From the IMG/VR virus record IMGVR_UViG_3300043331_000168, positions 1 to 58,673 of that record: a DNA stretch of 58,673 nt. The stretch is one strand, 5' to 3'. This document shows, in pieces, positions 37,164-46,250 of the stretch. The position numbers were made by a program, and so were the translations under genes. The stretch is from a virus. The notes beneath the pieces were generated by a model. The model saw nothing but the letters and a program-made list of their open reading frames with translations. It did not search any database and had not been told where the DNA came from. How positions within the stretch are numbered: the stretch's first letter is position 1; each line of letters opens with the position of its first letter.

Positions 37164-40067
37164 ATGGACATCGCAACCGCACGGAGGCTTGCGAGGAGAC
37201 GCCAACGAGTTACTCGCACCAGTGACCAAGACTCGTTTGCTCTAGGAGGCGGCCTCAACCTAATCGACACGCCGCTCACGATTCGGCCGGGCTACGTGGT
37301 CGCGTCGGAGAACTACGAGGTCGGAATCAACGGCGGCTACGAGCGCTTGGGCTGCTTCGAGCGCTTCGACGGGCGGCCAGCCCCGTCGGCGCAAACTTAC
37401 TACGTCCTGCCGTTTCGATATGCCACGGTGTTGCCTCCAACGATGGCGCCCGGCAATGTCTTCAAGGACAACGCGGGCACCAACGCCGGAACCGTTGTGG
37501 ACATTCGGTACATGACGGCTGGTGGCAACGGGTTTTGCGACTTCCCTGGAAGCGAGGGCGACTTTACTGCTGTTTCTGCTGCTACTTCCGCAATCGATAC
37601 GTCGATACCGCTGATCCCTCAACCGACGTTCGTTGTGCAGCCGGTTGGAGCTGATCCTAGCAACACGTTTTTAGACTCCGGGCCGACTGCCCCCCGCACG
37701 CTGTACACCGTTTTAGAAGGCTCTGCGAGCGCAACCCACTTTGTCTCCAAACGTCTTGCGGCCGCGCCTAGCGTGGACAGCGGCGGTGACTGGATCTCGG
37801 GGCAATACGTGATCATGAGTTTATTTCTACGTCGTCGGTCTTCAACCGATCGACGGTATCTCACATTGCGGCTCGAAAAATCGGGAGTCGATGTCTCGTT
37901 TGTCGGTGGTGGGGCGAGCGTAGTCGTTGACATTGCGACGCAAACGGTTGTGAGTAGCCCAGGAGGATTCGCGAACGTCTACGCGGAGCCTTACGGTGAG
38001 GGTTGGTATCGGTGGGTGATCGAAACAACGGCCCTGGCGGAAACCATCGACACCGATACTACCTTAGTATCGCTGAAGGTTTCGTTGATGGACGACAACC
38101 AGGCCCTCTCGTATCCAGGAGACACAAGCAAAGGATTCCAGGCAGCGGGCGTGCTTTTCGACAAGGGCGATGTTCTCCCAGCGTTAACTCCATACAGAAG
38201 CATCACTGGCCTAAGCGGACAAAACAGCGCTACCGGGCTCGGGTATCTCGTCTATCGAACACGCACCGTCACTGGGTTCTGCGGAGCCGGCCTTACGCAA
38301 AACAATCTCAAGGATTCCACGGGTGCGATCGTCGCTTTTGCGTCCGGCAACGAAATCGAGGCGCACGCTCCGACGATTGCCGAGCACGCTAGCTATTTGA
38401 AAATCGCGGCTGATGCGGCGCGCGCGTTGATTCAAGCAGTTCCAGGCAGCGGATCAATCCGCGGCGTGTGGATGTACAACGGCAAGGGCTTCGCCTTCCG
38501 AGACGACGGCGCCGCCTGCAAGATGTACAAGTCGAGCGCCTCGGGCTGGGTCGAGGTCACGTTCGCGAAGCATCTCAACTTCGATGCTGGCCAAGCGTCA
38601 GGGGATACGACGCTCGTGCCTGGTGCTTCGATCACGGGGCTGACCTCCGGCGCAACGGCAACGATCGCGCGCCGGAACATCATCAACCCGGATTGGGCCG
38701 GCAACGTCGCCGTCGGCACGCTCGTGCTCACGAGCGTCACAGGCGCGTTCCAGAACAACGAGGCGATTCAAACCGGCGGCACGACTCGAGCCACAGCCGA
38801 CGGCGCTGACTACGTTCCGACTTGGACGGCCGGCGGGCGGTATCTGTTCCGCACGCACAATTTTTACGGCGCTGCGAATAAGCGGCGCATGTACGGCGTC
38901 AACGGGCTCAACAAGGCGTTCGAGTACGACGACGTCGACGGCGTGCTCGCTGCGATCCGCAGCGGCATGACCGTTGACGCTCCGACGCGCGTTGGCGTCC
39001 ACCAAGACCAGCTCGTGCTCGGGTTCCCAGGCGGATCCGTGCAGCGCTCCGCCGTCGGGCTGCCGGATGCCTGGGTTGTCGTGCTCGGCACCGATGAGAT
39101 CGGCGTCGGCGACGAGATCAGCGACTTTCTCGAGGAGGTCGGCGACTCGCTGTTCGTGTTCACGCGCGGCTCGACGAAGCAGATCGTCGGCAACGTCGCG
39201 GACGGATACAAGCTCGACAACTTCGACTTCAACAACGGCGCGGTCCCGTTCTCGGTGCAGCGCATCGGGTTCGGTATCCATCTCGATGACCGCGGCTTTG
39301 CGAGCTTGTCGACGTCCGACCGGCATGGCAACTACGAGGCCAACACGTTCAGCCGGATCATCCAGCCGCTCGTCGACCGCAAGCTCAGGGACACGACGGT
39401 AACGGCCTCGGTGATCTTCCGCCGCCGCAACCGCTACCGCTGCTTTTTCGCCGACGGCACGTTCATCTCGATTGGCGTATCCGGCGCGCCAGGCGATTCG
39501 CACGGCGAGGCAGCCGTGAAGGTCAACGAGATCACCGGCCACATGGTTTGCGATTACGGCAAGGTCGTGCGCTGCGCGTGCTCGGAGGAGGACCTCACGG
39601 GCAGCGAGCGCGTGTTCTTCGGCTCCGACGATGGGTATGTCTACGAGGCCGAGAAGGGGCGCTCGTTCGACGGCGGGCCGATTCGCGCCGGGCTACGCAT
39701 TCCATATCACAACAGCGGGCGGCCGGAGAGGATCAAGCATTACCGCGGCGGGCGCATCGAGGCCGAGATGCAGGGGCAGTGCACTCTAATCGTGCGCCCC
39801 GACGTGAACTTCGGCAAGACGCGGCTCGCTGAGCGTAACATCACGAGCGCGCTCGGCGGCGCGATCTACGACTACACGATGTTTTGGGAGGGTTTTGATT
39901 GGGACCAGCCGCTCGAGAGCTTACAGCCTTTCAAGATCGGAACTGACGGCGTCAACGTCAGCCTCTCATTGGCGCACGAGAGCGACCGCGAACTGCCCCA
40001 CACGCTACGCGCGATTGTCTATCAGACGACGCTGCGCGGCCTCAACAGGAGCTATAGAGTTGGGTAG
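37164..40067 (+). CDS. Large tail/nozzle-like protein with inserted beta domain
   Basis: 967 residues. The flanking parts (about 1-150 and 360-967) match the podovirus nozzle/stopper type: ENYEVGINGGYERLGCFERF near the start, then YGVNGLNKAFEYDD, SKQIVGNVADGYKLDNFDFN, FFADGTFISIGV, GSDDGYVYEAEKGRSFDGGP, in a beta-propeller-like order. Residues about 152-350 (37620-38215) look like an inserted concanavalin/LamG-type sugar-binding domain (GDWISGQYVIMSLFLRRRSS, GEGWYRWVIETTALAETIDT) and the DNA there is visibly less GC-rich. Confidence 0.75.
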   Translation: MDIATARRLARRRQRVTRTSDQDSFALGGGLNLIDTPLTIRPGYVVASENYEVGINGGYERLGCFERFDGRPAPSAQTYYVLPFRYATVLPPTMAPGNVFKDNAGTNAGTVVDIRYMTAGGNGFCDFPGSEGDFTAVSAATSAIDTSIPLIPQPTFVVQPVGADPSNTFLDSGPTAPRTLYTVLEGSASATHFVSKRLAAAPSVDSGGDWISGQYVIMSLFLRRRSSTDRRYLTLRLEKSGVDVSFVGGGASVVVDIATQTVVSSPGGFANVYAEPYGEGWYRWVIETTALAETIDTDTTLVSLKVSLMDDNQALSYPGDTSKGFQAAGVLFDKGDVLPALTPYRSITGLSGQNSATGLGYLVYRTRTVTGFCGAGLTQNNLKDSTGAIVAFASGNEIEAHAPTIAEHASYLKIAADAARALIQAVPGSGSIRGVWMYNGKGFAFRDDGAACKMYKSSASGWVEVTFAKHLNFDAGQASGDTTLVPGASITGLTSGATATIARRNIINPDWAGNVAVGTLVLTSVTGAFQNNEAIQTGGTTRATADGADYVPTWTAGGRYLFRTHNFYGAANKRRMYGVNGLNKAFEYDDVDGVLAAIRSGMTVDAPTRVGVHQDQLVLGFPGGSVQRSAVGLPDAWVVVLGTDEIGVGDEISDFLEEVGDSLFVFTRGSTKQIVGNVADGYKLDNFDFNNGAVPFSVQRIGFGIHLDDRGFASLSTSDRHGNYEANTFSRIIQPLVDRKLRDTTVTASVIFRRRNRYRCFFADGTFISIGVSGAPGDSHGEAAVKVNEITGHMVCDYGKVVRCACSEEDLTGSERVFFGSDDGYVYEAEKGRSFDGGPIRAGLRIPYHNSGRPERIKHYRGGRIEAEMQGQCTLIVRPDVNFGKTRLAERNITSALGGAIYDYTMFWEGFDWDQPLESLQPFKIGTDGVNVSLSLAHESDRELPHTLRAIVYQTTLRGLNRSYRVG

Positions 40068-40539
40068 CAAGGCTAATAATCTTTACTCCTCTGGCAACCG
40101 TCCGCCCGCTGGTGGTTTCGGACGTTCTGGCGATATTCGCACCGAACTAGACTTGATCGAGGCGGGGTTCTATAAGCTCAAAAGAACCATCGTCCAGGTT
40201 TACTTCGAGGACGCGAATAATGGGGTCCAGACTCGTTCTGTTTTGCAGCCAACCACTCGCGCCGGCACAGTAGCTCGTATCTCTGTTACCCCACAAGCGA
40301 ACAACAGCGGCGCCCCGACTGTGTTTACGGCAGCGATCGGGTCTGCCCCAATTACGATGCCGACATTGCAACTTTCCGCGAGCGCTGCGGCGCACGAGCC
40401 AGTTTCGGTTGTGCCGACGGACCTCAACAGCTATGACCCAAGCACGATCATTGCTAACAACAGAACGCTGCGGATCACTAGCGACGGTGGTGGCTCATCG
40501 GTCATGCCGGTTATGGTCACGATCGAGATTGAGGATTAG
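40060..40539 (+). CDS. Hypothetical tail-module protein
   Basis: 159 residues from a TTG at 40060, chosen because AGGAG lies 8 bases upstream; the frame is open for 55 codons before this but those are antisense-like. Residues 30-50 (LIEAGFYKLKRTIVQVYFED) and a beta-rich C-terminus (TLRITSDGGGSSVMPVMVTI). Overlaps the tail gene by 8 bases. Function unknown. Confidence 0.65.
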   Translation: MGSKANNLYSSGNRPPAGGFGRSGDIRTELDLIEAGFYKLKRTIVQVYFEDANNGVQTRSVLQPTTRAGTVARISVTPQANNSGAPTVFTAAIGSAPITMPTLQLSASAAAHEPVSVVPTDLNSYDPSTIIANNRTLRITSDGGGSSVMPVMVTIEIED

Positions 40540-40542
40540 GGC

Positions 40543-40878
40543 GTGAATGGTGACTGGTTCGACTGGCTCGGAGCAGCAGCCCTCGGAGTGGCTGGATGGC
40601 TCACCGCGTGGCTCGGTAAGCTGTCCGGGAGGGTCAACCTCAACCGCGAGCGCCTCGCCGTGATGGAGACGACTGTGAAGCATCTCGACGGGCGTGCGGA
40701 GCAGAGCGTCAAGCTGCTCGGCGAGATACGCGACGAGGTAAAGGCGCTCAGGGAGGACGGTGATCACCGCGCACGCGCGCTGCACGAGAACATCAACGAT
40801 CTTCGGCTAGAGACGAAGGAGGATCAGCGGATTATGAAGGAAGAACTGCTGGTAGAGATACGAGATAAGCACGGATGA
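40543..40878 (+). CDS. Membrane-anchored coiled-coil protein
   Basis: 111 residues from a GTG. Residues 5-25 (WFDWLGAAALGVAGWLTAWL) span the membrane and the rest is a long charged coiled coil (ERLAVMETTVKHLDGRAEQS). Proteins of this shape near lysis genes include holin-like and membrane-linked regulators. Together with the next gene it may form the lysis membrane part. Confidence 0.65.
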   Translation: MNGDWFDWLGAAALGVAGWLTAWLGKLSGRVNLNRERLAVMETTVKHLDGRAEQSVKLLGEIRDEVKALREDGDHRARALHENINDLRLETKEDQRIMKEELLVEIRDKHG

Positions 40879-41291
40879 TCACAGTCAAGATCGCGGGGCG
40901 TGAGTTCTCGCTTACCAAGGTCATTGCCGGCGCGTTCGTGGTGCTGGCTACGGTCTCCGGGGCCATCACCTACGGCAAGAACGTGCTGCCGTATGCGTCT
41001 TACGTCGTGCCTTCGACGCGCGTGCAGCACCGGCTCGATGTCGCGGCGCTCCAGGCGCGCATCGCGGAGCTGGAGAACCAGCTCAACCTCAAGATCGACA
41101 CGTCGCTCATGGCCGCTACCGGAGCGACAGAGGACTTTCGCGCCGAGTGGAAGTGCGACGAGTACCGCGAGGAATTGAACGAGCTTATTGACGCTCAGGA
41201 CCGTGGTGACCGAAGCGAACGCACGCGCAAGCGGGTGGAAGATTTGGAGAAGTTGATGATGAAATACAACTGCGTGCGGTTCGATGATTAG
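40875..41291 (+). CDS. Spanin-like membrane protein
   Basis: 138 residues, ATGA overlap. One membrane segment (residues 15-36, VIAGAFVVLATVSGAITYG), then a periplasm-side helical region with coiled coil (LDVAALQARIAELENQLNLK) and a charged C-terminus. This fits an inner-membrane i-spanin. An outer-membrane partner (lipoprotein) is not seen. Moderate confidence from topology and place next to the peptidase. Confidence 0.55.
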   Translation: MITVKIAGREFSLTKVIAGAFVVLATVSGAITYGKNVLPYASYVVPSTRVQHRLDVAALQARIAELENQLNLKIDTSLMAATGATEDFRAEWKCDEYREELNELIDAQDRGDRSERTRKRVEDLEKLMMKYNCVRFDD

Positions 41292-41622
41292 CCTCAAGCC
41301 AGGTGTGACGCTGCTCGGCCTCGTGCCGCAGATGCTCATTGGGGTCATGGTGCTCGAGAGCCTGTACGAGCGAAAGGGCGTGGATCTGGTCATCACGGCC
41401 GGCAACGACGGCAAGCACAAGCGAGACTCCGAGCACTACGGTGGCCGCGGGCTCGACTGTCGGACCTGGAACTTGCCCAAGCCCGAGGTCGACGCGCCAG
41501 CGATCGTCAAGGCTGCGCAGGACGCGCTCGGCGTCGACTACGTCGTGATCTACGAGACGTTCCCGGACAACCCGAACAACAACCACATTCACATGCACTA
41601 CAGCCCGCGGAGGCCAGAATGA
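41284..41622 (+). CDS. M15-type peptidase, likely endolysin
   Basis: 112 residues. The zinc motif SEHYGGRGLD (49-58) is the SxHxxGxAxD site of M15/VanY-like D,D-peptidases, with H51 and D58 as ligands; NHIHMH (100-105) gives the third ligand. This cleaves peptidoglycan stem peptides. A catalytic Glu is likely E91 (IYETF). It is a compact endolysin; there is no cell-wall-binding domain. Confidence 0.82.
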   Translation: MISLKPGVTLLGLVPQMLIGVMVLESLYERKGVDLVITAGNDGKHKRDSEHYGGRGLDCRTWNLPKPEVDAPAIVKAAQDALGVDYVVIYETFPDNPNNNHIHMHYSPRRPE

Positions 41623-42056
41623 GTCTTATAAGCGGGCGATTCGCGGCGGAGTTCTTGATGACCGTTTTCTCGCCCGAGCGACGCGCGAAGCGAAAGGCGC
41701 GCCGGAGCGCGCGCAAAAAGGCGCGCAAGGGCGAGCCACTCACCGCAGTCGAACAGGAGATTCTCATGGCAGAAGTAGTCAAGGTCACGCTACCGGACGG
41801 TAGAACCGTCGAGCGCACGGAGCCGACGATCAAGAAGCGCACGTCAACGAAAGTGCTCGGCGCTGCTGGCGCCGGATTCGCGGCCAGTCTCGTGACGCTG
41901 GTCCCGTTCTACGACGAGATCAATGGCCTGCTGTTGGAGGCGTGCCAGAGTGAGCAGGGGCCAACGGTGTTCCTCGCTGGTTTCGTGGTCGCGACTGGAA
42001 TCGCATACACGACCGCGCGTTTCACGAAGTCACCGATCCTACCAGGCAAGCTCTGA
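41619..42056 (+). CDS. Holin-like protein with two membrane spans
   Basis: 145 residues, ATGA overlap. Two hydrophobic helices (LGAAGAGFAASLVTLVPFY and TVFLAGFVVATGIAYTTARF) follow a very basic N-terminus. An in-frame ATG at 41766 would give a shorter form that lacks this basic part, like the dual-start holins of phages. The place after the endolysin supports a holin. Confidence 0.6.
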   Translation: MSLISGRFAAEFLMTVFSPERRAKRKARRSARKKARKGEPLTAVEQEILMAEVVKVTLPDGRTVERTEPTIKKRTSTKVLGAAGAGFAASLVTLVPFYDEINGLLLEACQSEQGPTVFLAGFVVATGIAYTTARFTKSPILPGKL

Positions 42057-42058
42057 TC

Positions 42059-42607
42059 GTGGGCGGCTTCACCGGAAATCCGCGCGGGGTGCGCTGGGCG
42101 ATCTTGCTGTTGCTCGGGCTGTTCGCGCTCGGCGCGCTCGGCTATTGCAACCGCTCGGACGCAGCCGAGGGGCTGTCGCTCTCGTTCGGCTTGGGGTACG
42201 CAGGCAGCGATCGGTGCTTCGACTCGATGATGCTCGCGCAGGAGATGGCCGAGCGCCGATGGCTCGCCTATTTCATCACCCACGGTGACAGCGAGTCGTG
42301 CCAGTCCGAGGCAGAGTACGTGCGTGCAAACCTCGGCGCCGGCATCATTCGCACGACGCATCTCGGGCCATGGTCGATCGGGTTCGGCGCGGGCGTGCTC
42401 GAGCATGGCGACATCGTCATTGGACCCTACGAGATCATCGACGACGCGGCACCAAGGGTCGATAACGACCTACAGGCGCACGCGGTCATCTTGATCCGCC
42501 GCACGCTCGGCAAGCGGTTCGTCTTCGACTTCTTCCACGCCAGCACGGGGAAAGCGACGCATTTCAATGCTGGGTTGAACAACATCACATTGGGGGTGAG
42601 ATTCTGA
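42059..42607 (+). CDS. PagL-like outer-membrane beta-barrel protein
   Basis: 182 residues from a GTG. A hydrophobic N-terminus (WAILLLLGLFALGALGYC) ends near AEG, a likely signal peptide. The rest is a small beta-barrel: GLSLSFGLGYAG, GPWSIGFGAGVLEHGDIVIG, and the C-terminal FDFFHASTGKATHFNAGLN segment with a final F, close to the catalytic FEHISNAG-type motif of the lipid A deacylase PagL. It would act on lipid A in the host outer membrane. It is encoded among lysis and ejection genes, so a role in superinfection exclusion or lysis is possible. Confidence 0.65.
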   Translation: MGGFTGNPRGVRWAILLLLGLFALGALGYCNRSDAAEGLSLSFGLGYAGSDRCFDSMMLAQEMAERRWLAYFITHGDSESCQSEAEYVRANLGAGIIRTTHLGPWSIGFGAGVLEHGDIVIGPYEIIDDAAPRVDNDLQAHAVILIRRTLGKRFVFDFFHASTGKATHFNAGLNNITLGVRF

Positions 42608-42810
42608 TGCTGTTGGGGGATTACGGGCCGGGTCGGTTTCGGCCCAAAGCGCTGTCTAGCAGTGATGAGCGAGTCAGGACGACTCAAGCGCTGCTCGCGA
42701 TGTGGAACCGCAAATGCCTTGCTTTGAAGTCATGGCGTCGCATAATCGCCGCCCAGGAGAGCCACGATGTCGACGACAGCGGAGGACATGCGCGAGCTGC
42801 TACCGGCTGA
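42607..42810 (+). CDS. Possible small protein before the ejection genes
   Basis: 67 residues; start shares one base with the previous stop, but it overlaps the next gene by 44 bases. Moderately basic helix (TTQALLAMWNRKCLALKSWR). A second frame at 42702 is also open. Support is weak. Confidence 0.35.
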   Translation: MLLGDYGPGRFRPKALSSSDERVRTTQALLAMWNRKCLALKSWRRIIAAQESHDVDDSGGHARAATG

Positions 42811-44224
42811 GCCGTCTCCGCCGCCGCAGGTCACGCCAAATCTACCCGCTCCGCCTGGAGTGGTCGTCAACAATCCGCCCACCCAGCAAGCGAGCCTGAC
42901 GACGCCGACGGTCGTGCCGACCTCGCCGACGCCGCTCGCGACTGTTTCGGACGCCGAGACGACGCGCGGCCAACTCAACGAGTTGCTCGCGGCCGGCAGC
43001 CCATACATCGAGCAGGCGCGCGGCGGGGCGATCCGCTATGCCGCCTCACGCGGGTTGCAGAACTCCTCGATTGCGGCCCAGGCAGGCGAGCAGGCGGCGA
43101 TCTCGGCTGCGCTGCCGATCGCAAGTGAGACCGCAGCGGCGCACGAGCGCCGGACGCTGTCGAACTTGGGGCACGTCCAACGGCTTACGGAGCAAGCGCA
43201 GGCCGGAACGATCAACGAGCGCCTATCCGGCATCGAGCACGCCCAGCGACTCATCGAGCAAACCCAGGCCGGCGACATCAACTCCCGCCTTCAGCTCGAA
43301 CGGTTCGGGTTCGATTCAAAGCTGTCGGCGCAAGAAAACGTGCAGCGCCTCCAACAGCTCGCTGCTCAGGGCGATCTCGATGCGCGCGCACGGCTCGAGC
43401 AATTCAACTACGCGACGCAGCTCGCCTCCCAGGGGCACCAGTTCGAGGTTGCGCTTTCCGGGATCCAGCACACGCAACGGCTACTTGAGCAAGCGCAGGC
43501 TGGCGACATCAATAGCCGCTTGCAGCTCGAGCGCTTCGGCTTCGACCAGCAACTCTCGGCGCAGGACAACCTTCAACGTCTCCAGCAGATGGCCGCCCAG
43601 GGCGACATCAATTCTCGGTTGCAGCTCGAGCAGTTCAACCACGCGAGCCTGCTCGCCGACAAGGAGGCAGGACTCGCGCTCACTCTCGAGGACCGGCGGA
43701 TTCAGGGTCAGATCGAGCTGCTCGGCCGCGAGTATCAGAACGCGCTCGGGCTCAATGCGCAGGACCAGGCGAATTGGATCGACCGGCAAAACCTCACGCA
43801 TTCACAGACGCTTACGCAAATCAACGCGCAGATCGCGGCGGCTGCCGAGGCGGATCGCTCGATCGACGTGCAGCGGGCTTCGCAGTCGCTCCAGTCTCAG
43901 TATCTCGCGTCGATTTCCAACCGCCAGAACATGGCGACGCAGGAGATCACGTCGATCTATCAAACGCAGGGGCTCACGCCGCAGCAGCAGCAAGCGGCCG
44001 TGGCCGATGCGATGCGCCGGCTCGACTCAGACATTGCAGCGCTGCAAGCGTACTACGCGCAATCGCCGCTGTGGGACTCGAATTGGGGCGGGCCGGCGCC
44101 ACCAACCCCGCAACCGATTCCAACTTCGCCTCCTGGCACTGGGCAGCCGCCGATCACGCCGGCGCCGAACTACTACAACTATCCAGAATACTATCCGGGG
44201 TACTTCCCACCGTACACGTACTAG
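42767..44224 (+). CDS. Repeat-containing ejection/internal virion protein
   Basis: 485 residues, with AGGAGAG upstream. Pro/Val-rich N-terminus, then Gln/Ala-rich helices. A 77-residue unit beginning QRLIEQTQAGDINSRLQLER recurs as QRLLEQAQAGDINSRLQLER (231 bp period in DNA, starting near 43265 and 43496), with a shorter related repeat before and after. The C-terminus is Pro/Tyr-rich (ITPAPNYYNYPEYYPGYFPP). Such long helical, repeated proteins form the channel or core ejected with podovirus DNA. Confidence 0.7.
   Translation: MSTTAEDMRELLPAEPSPPPQVTPNLPAPPGVVVNNPPTQQASLTTPTVVPTSPTPLATVSDAETTRGQLNELLAAGSPYIEQARGGAIRYAASRGLQNSSIAAQAGEQAAISAALPIASETAAAHERRTLSNLGHVQRLTEQAQAGTINERLSGIEHAQRLIEQTQAGDINSRLQLERFGFDSKLSAQENVQRLQQLAAQGDLDARARLEQFNYATQLASQGHQFEVALSGIQHTQRLLEQAQAGDINSRLQLERFGFDQQLSAQDNLQRLQQMAAQGDINSRLQLEQFNHASLLADKEAGLALTLEDRRIQGQIELLGREYQNALGLNAQDQANWIDRQNLTHSQTLTQINAQIAAAAEADRSIDVQRASQSLQSQYLASISNRQNMATQEITSIYQTQGLTPQQQQAAVADAMRRLDSDIAALQAYYAQSPLWDSNWGGPAPPTPQPIPTSPPGTGQPPITPAPNYYNYPEYYPGYFPPYTY
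43265..43726 (+). repeat. 231-bp direct repeat inside the ejection gene
   Basis: Two diverged copies, starting near 43265 and 43496, encode the 77-residue unit of the ejection protein. The copies differ at many third codon positions, so the repeat is old and kept at protein level. Confidence 0.7.
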
Positions 44225-44235
44225 GGAGACCAGCC

Positions 44236-44403
44236 ATGCCATTGACCCCAAAGGGCGAAAAGATCATGCGGAAGATGAAGAAAACCTACGGTGACGACGA
44301 GACAGCCGAGCGCGTGTTCTACGCTTCAGCCGAGTCCGGGCGTATCACGGGTGTCCACGCAGAAGACAAACCCGCGCACAAGCGCAAGGAAAAGAGGGAA
44401 TGA
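44236..44403 (+). CDS. Small conserved phage protein
   Basis: 55 residues from the ATG at 44236, with AGGGAG upstream. The MPLTPKGEKIMRKMKKTYGD start, FYASAESGRITGVH and a Lys/Arg-rich tail are widespread in tailed phages near the internal virion proteins. Function unknown. Confidence 0.75.
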   Translation: MPLTPKGEKIMRKMKKTYGDDETAERVFYASAESGRITGVHAEDKPAHKRKEKRE

Positions 44404-44870
44404 TCCGCAAGGCGCGCCCAGGCGATCTCCCGCAAGTGCTCGCGCTGTGCGAGCGCCTACGCGCGCGCATCGAGACCTATCCGAACGCGCCGCTCGACCG
44501 CAATTCGATCGTCCACGTATTCGGGCGCTGTATCAGCGCCGCAACCTGTCTTGCTCTCGTCGTCGTTGACAATAACGAGCGGGTAACGGGCCTCCTGCTC
44601 GGGGTCACGCAAGAGCTTTGGTGGAGCCGCGCGAAGGAAGCTACCGATTTGATTCTCCACGCCGAGCAGCCCGGCACCGGGATCGCGCTTGCGCGCAGGT
44701 TCGTGCGCTGGGCGTGGACCGTGCCGAGGGTTGCTGTCGTGACGTTGGCGCAGTCGAGCGGGCTCGATGATGGCCGCTGGGGCGAGGCGCTCCAAGCGAT
44801 CGGCTTCAGGCAGATCGGTGGGCTCTACCAGCTCGCGCGATCGGTAGCGCTCAGGGAGGAGGCGGCATGA
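44400..44870 (+). CDS. GNAT-type acetyltransferase
   Basis: 156 residues. MIRKARPGDLPQVLALCERL is the usual GNAT strand 1-helix 1 start, then VTGLLLGVTQELWWSRAKEA for the central strands, GTGIALARRFVRWAW as the acetyl-CoA-binding region, and a C-terminal ALQAIGFRQIGGLYQ. Phages often encode such a stand-alone transferase near internal proteins; the target is unknown. Confidence 0.78.
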   Translation: MIRKARPGDLPQVLALCERLRARIETYPNAPLDRNSIVHVFGRCISAATCLALVVVDNNERVTGLLLGVTQELWWSRAKEATDLILHAEQPGTGIALARRFVRWAWTVPRVAVVTLAQSSGLDDGRWGEALQAIGFRQIGGLYQLARSVALREEAA

Positions 44871-45595
44871 GCGGGATCGTCAAGGGCATCAAAAAGGTCT
44901 TCAAGAAGGTCGTCAAGGTCGTCAAGAAGGTCTTGCCGTATGCGGTCGCGGCCGCGGCTATCTACTTCAGTGCGGGGCTCGCAGGAGCGGCGTTCGCGCC
45001 CGGCTCTTTCTTGGCGACTATGCCGGGGATACCAGCCGCCGCAAGTGCGCTCGGCATCGGCGGCGCGGCGGCCGCCGGTGCAGCAACAGCCGCCGCACCG
45101 AGCCTCGCTACAGTTGCGGCACCGAGCTTTTCGCAAGCGGCTGGGTTGATACTCCCGGCTACATGGACGACCAGCGCCGGGACAGCCGCTATCGCGCCAG
45201 CAGTAGCGTCGGGCGGGAAATTCGCCACGCTCATCGGCAAGGTGTTCGGTGGCGCGCGCAGCGCGCTCGGTTCGATGTCGATGAGCGAGAAGCTCTTGCT
45301 GGCCTCGATGGGCTCGAACGTGCTCTCAGAGATGCTCGGACCTACGCCGCGCGAGCAGGCGCGAGACATCGCGATCGAGCAAGCGAAGTTCCGTGGTGCG
45401 TTCTACGGCATGGACGAAAGCGGAGCTTCGGCGCCGGCGCCGCGCCGAGATCTGTTCGCGGTCGCGCGGCCGCCGAGCGTGGCCATGAGCCCGCCATCGG
45501 TCGCGAAGCCATCGGTCGATCAGCCGTTGCGCGGCCCAGGAACGCAGAGTTTCGATCTATTCGACGAGCAGAAGCCGAGGTCGCTCTATGCCTGA
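44867..45595 (+). CDS. Membrane-active internal virion protein
   Basis: 242 residues. The N-terminus is an amphipathic basic helix (IKKVFKKVVKVVKKVLPYAV), then a hydrophobic Ala/Gly-rich region (residues 25-85, LAGAAFAPGSFLAT), then a helical C-terminus (EQARDIAIEQAKFRGAFYGM) and a Pro-rich tail. This layout matches ejection proteins that insert in the host membrane. Confidence 0.7.
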   Translation: MSGIVKGIKKVFKKVVKVVKKVLPYAVAAAAIYFSAGLAGAAFAPGSFLATMPGIPAAASALGIGGAAAAGAATAAAPSLATVAAPSFSQAAGLILPATWTTSAGTAAIAPAVASGGKFATLIGKVFGGARSALGSMSMSEKLLLASMGSNVLSEMLGPTPREQARDIAIEQAKFRGAFYGMDESGASAPAPRRDLFAVARPPSVAMSPPSVAKPSVDQPLRGPGTQSFDLFDEQKPRSLYA

Positions 45596-46250
45596 GCTGA
45601 TGATGGAGGAGCCAGCTCCTACCGGGCAGCCCGCGGGTCCGCATCCGAGCGGTTTGCCGGTAGGCATGGAGCCTGGCTCATTCGATGACGTCGACGAGAA
45701 CTACGTCTCGCCGGAGGAGCAAGCGCAGTACGATCAATTCGTGACCAAGGCGTTAAAGCTGATTCATACGAAGGGATCGCAGCGCGCTTTGCTCCAGCAG
45801 CTCAATCAGCCGAAAATGAAGGTTTACGAGGCCGTTGGGCGTGCCGCCGCCATGATGGCTATGACGATCGCCGAGCAAGCCGAGGCGTCGGGCGCGAAGC
45901 TCTCTCCAGACGTGGTCTTTCACGGGACCGCGGATTACATCGTCCCGGAGCTGTTCGAGGTCGGGCAGGCCGCGAAGATCATTCCCATGGAGGACGAGCA
46001 GAATCAGATCAACATGGCCTTTCTCGAGGCGCAACGTGTCTACGGTGAGGAGTTGCTCAACAGCCCCGACGGGCCGAAGCTCCAGCAGGAGGCCCAGGAC
46101 TACTACTCGCACCAAGTGGCGCGCGAGATGGACGAGGGCGGTGACCCCGATCAATTCCGCGAGGGCATCCTCGGCGTAGCGCGCGAGGATCCGCTCGCTT
46201 CGGCGATTTCGTCAGAGCTTGCGAACCGGAAGGCAGCCAATGGCGCGTGA
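45588..46250 (+). CDS. Hypothetical internal/structural protein
   Basis: 220 residues. Acidic, helical (EEQAQYDQFVTKALKLIHTK, RAAAMMAMTIAEQAEASGAK). It lies between internal virion genes and is likely part of the ejected set. No family is recognised. Confidence 0.68.
   Translation: MPELMMEEPAPTGQPAGPHPSGLPVGMEPGSFDDVDENYVSPEEQAQYDQFVTKALKLIHTKGSQRALLQQLNQPKMKVYEAVGRAAAMMAMTIAEQAEASGAKLSPDVVFHGTADYIVPELFEVGQAAKIIPMEDEQNQINMAFLEAQRVYGEELLNSPDGPKLQQEAQDYYSHQVAREMDEGGDPDQFREGILGVAREDPLASAISSELANRKAANGA

Noticed and set aside
43265-43726. CRISPR or transposon repeats
   Set aside because: The direct repeats here and at 58058-58650 are protein-coding units without spacers or inverted ends.
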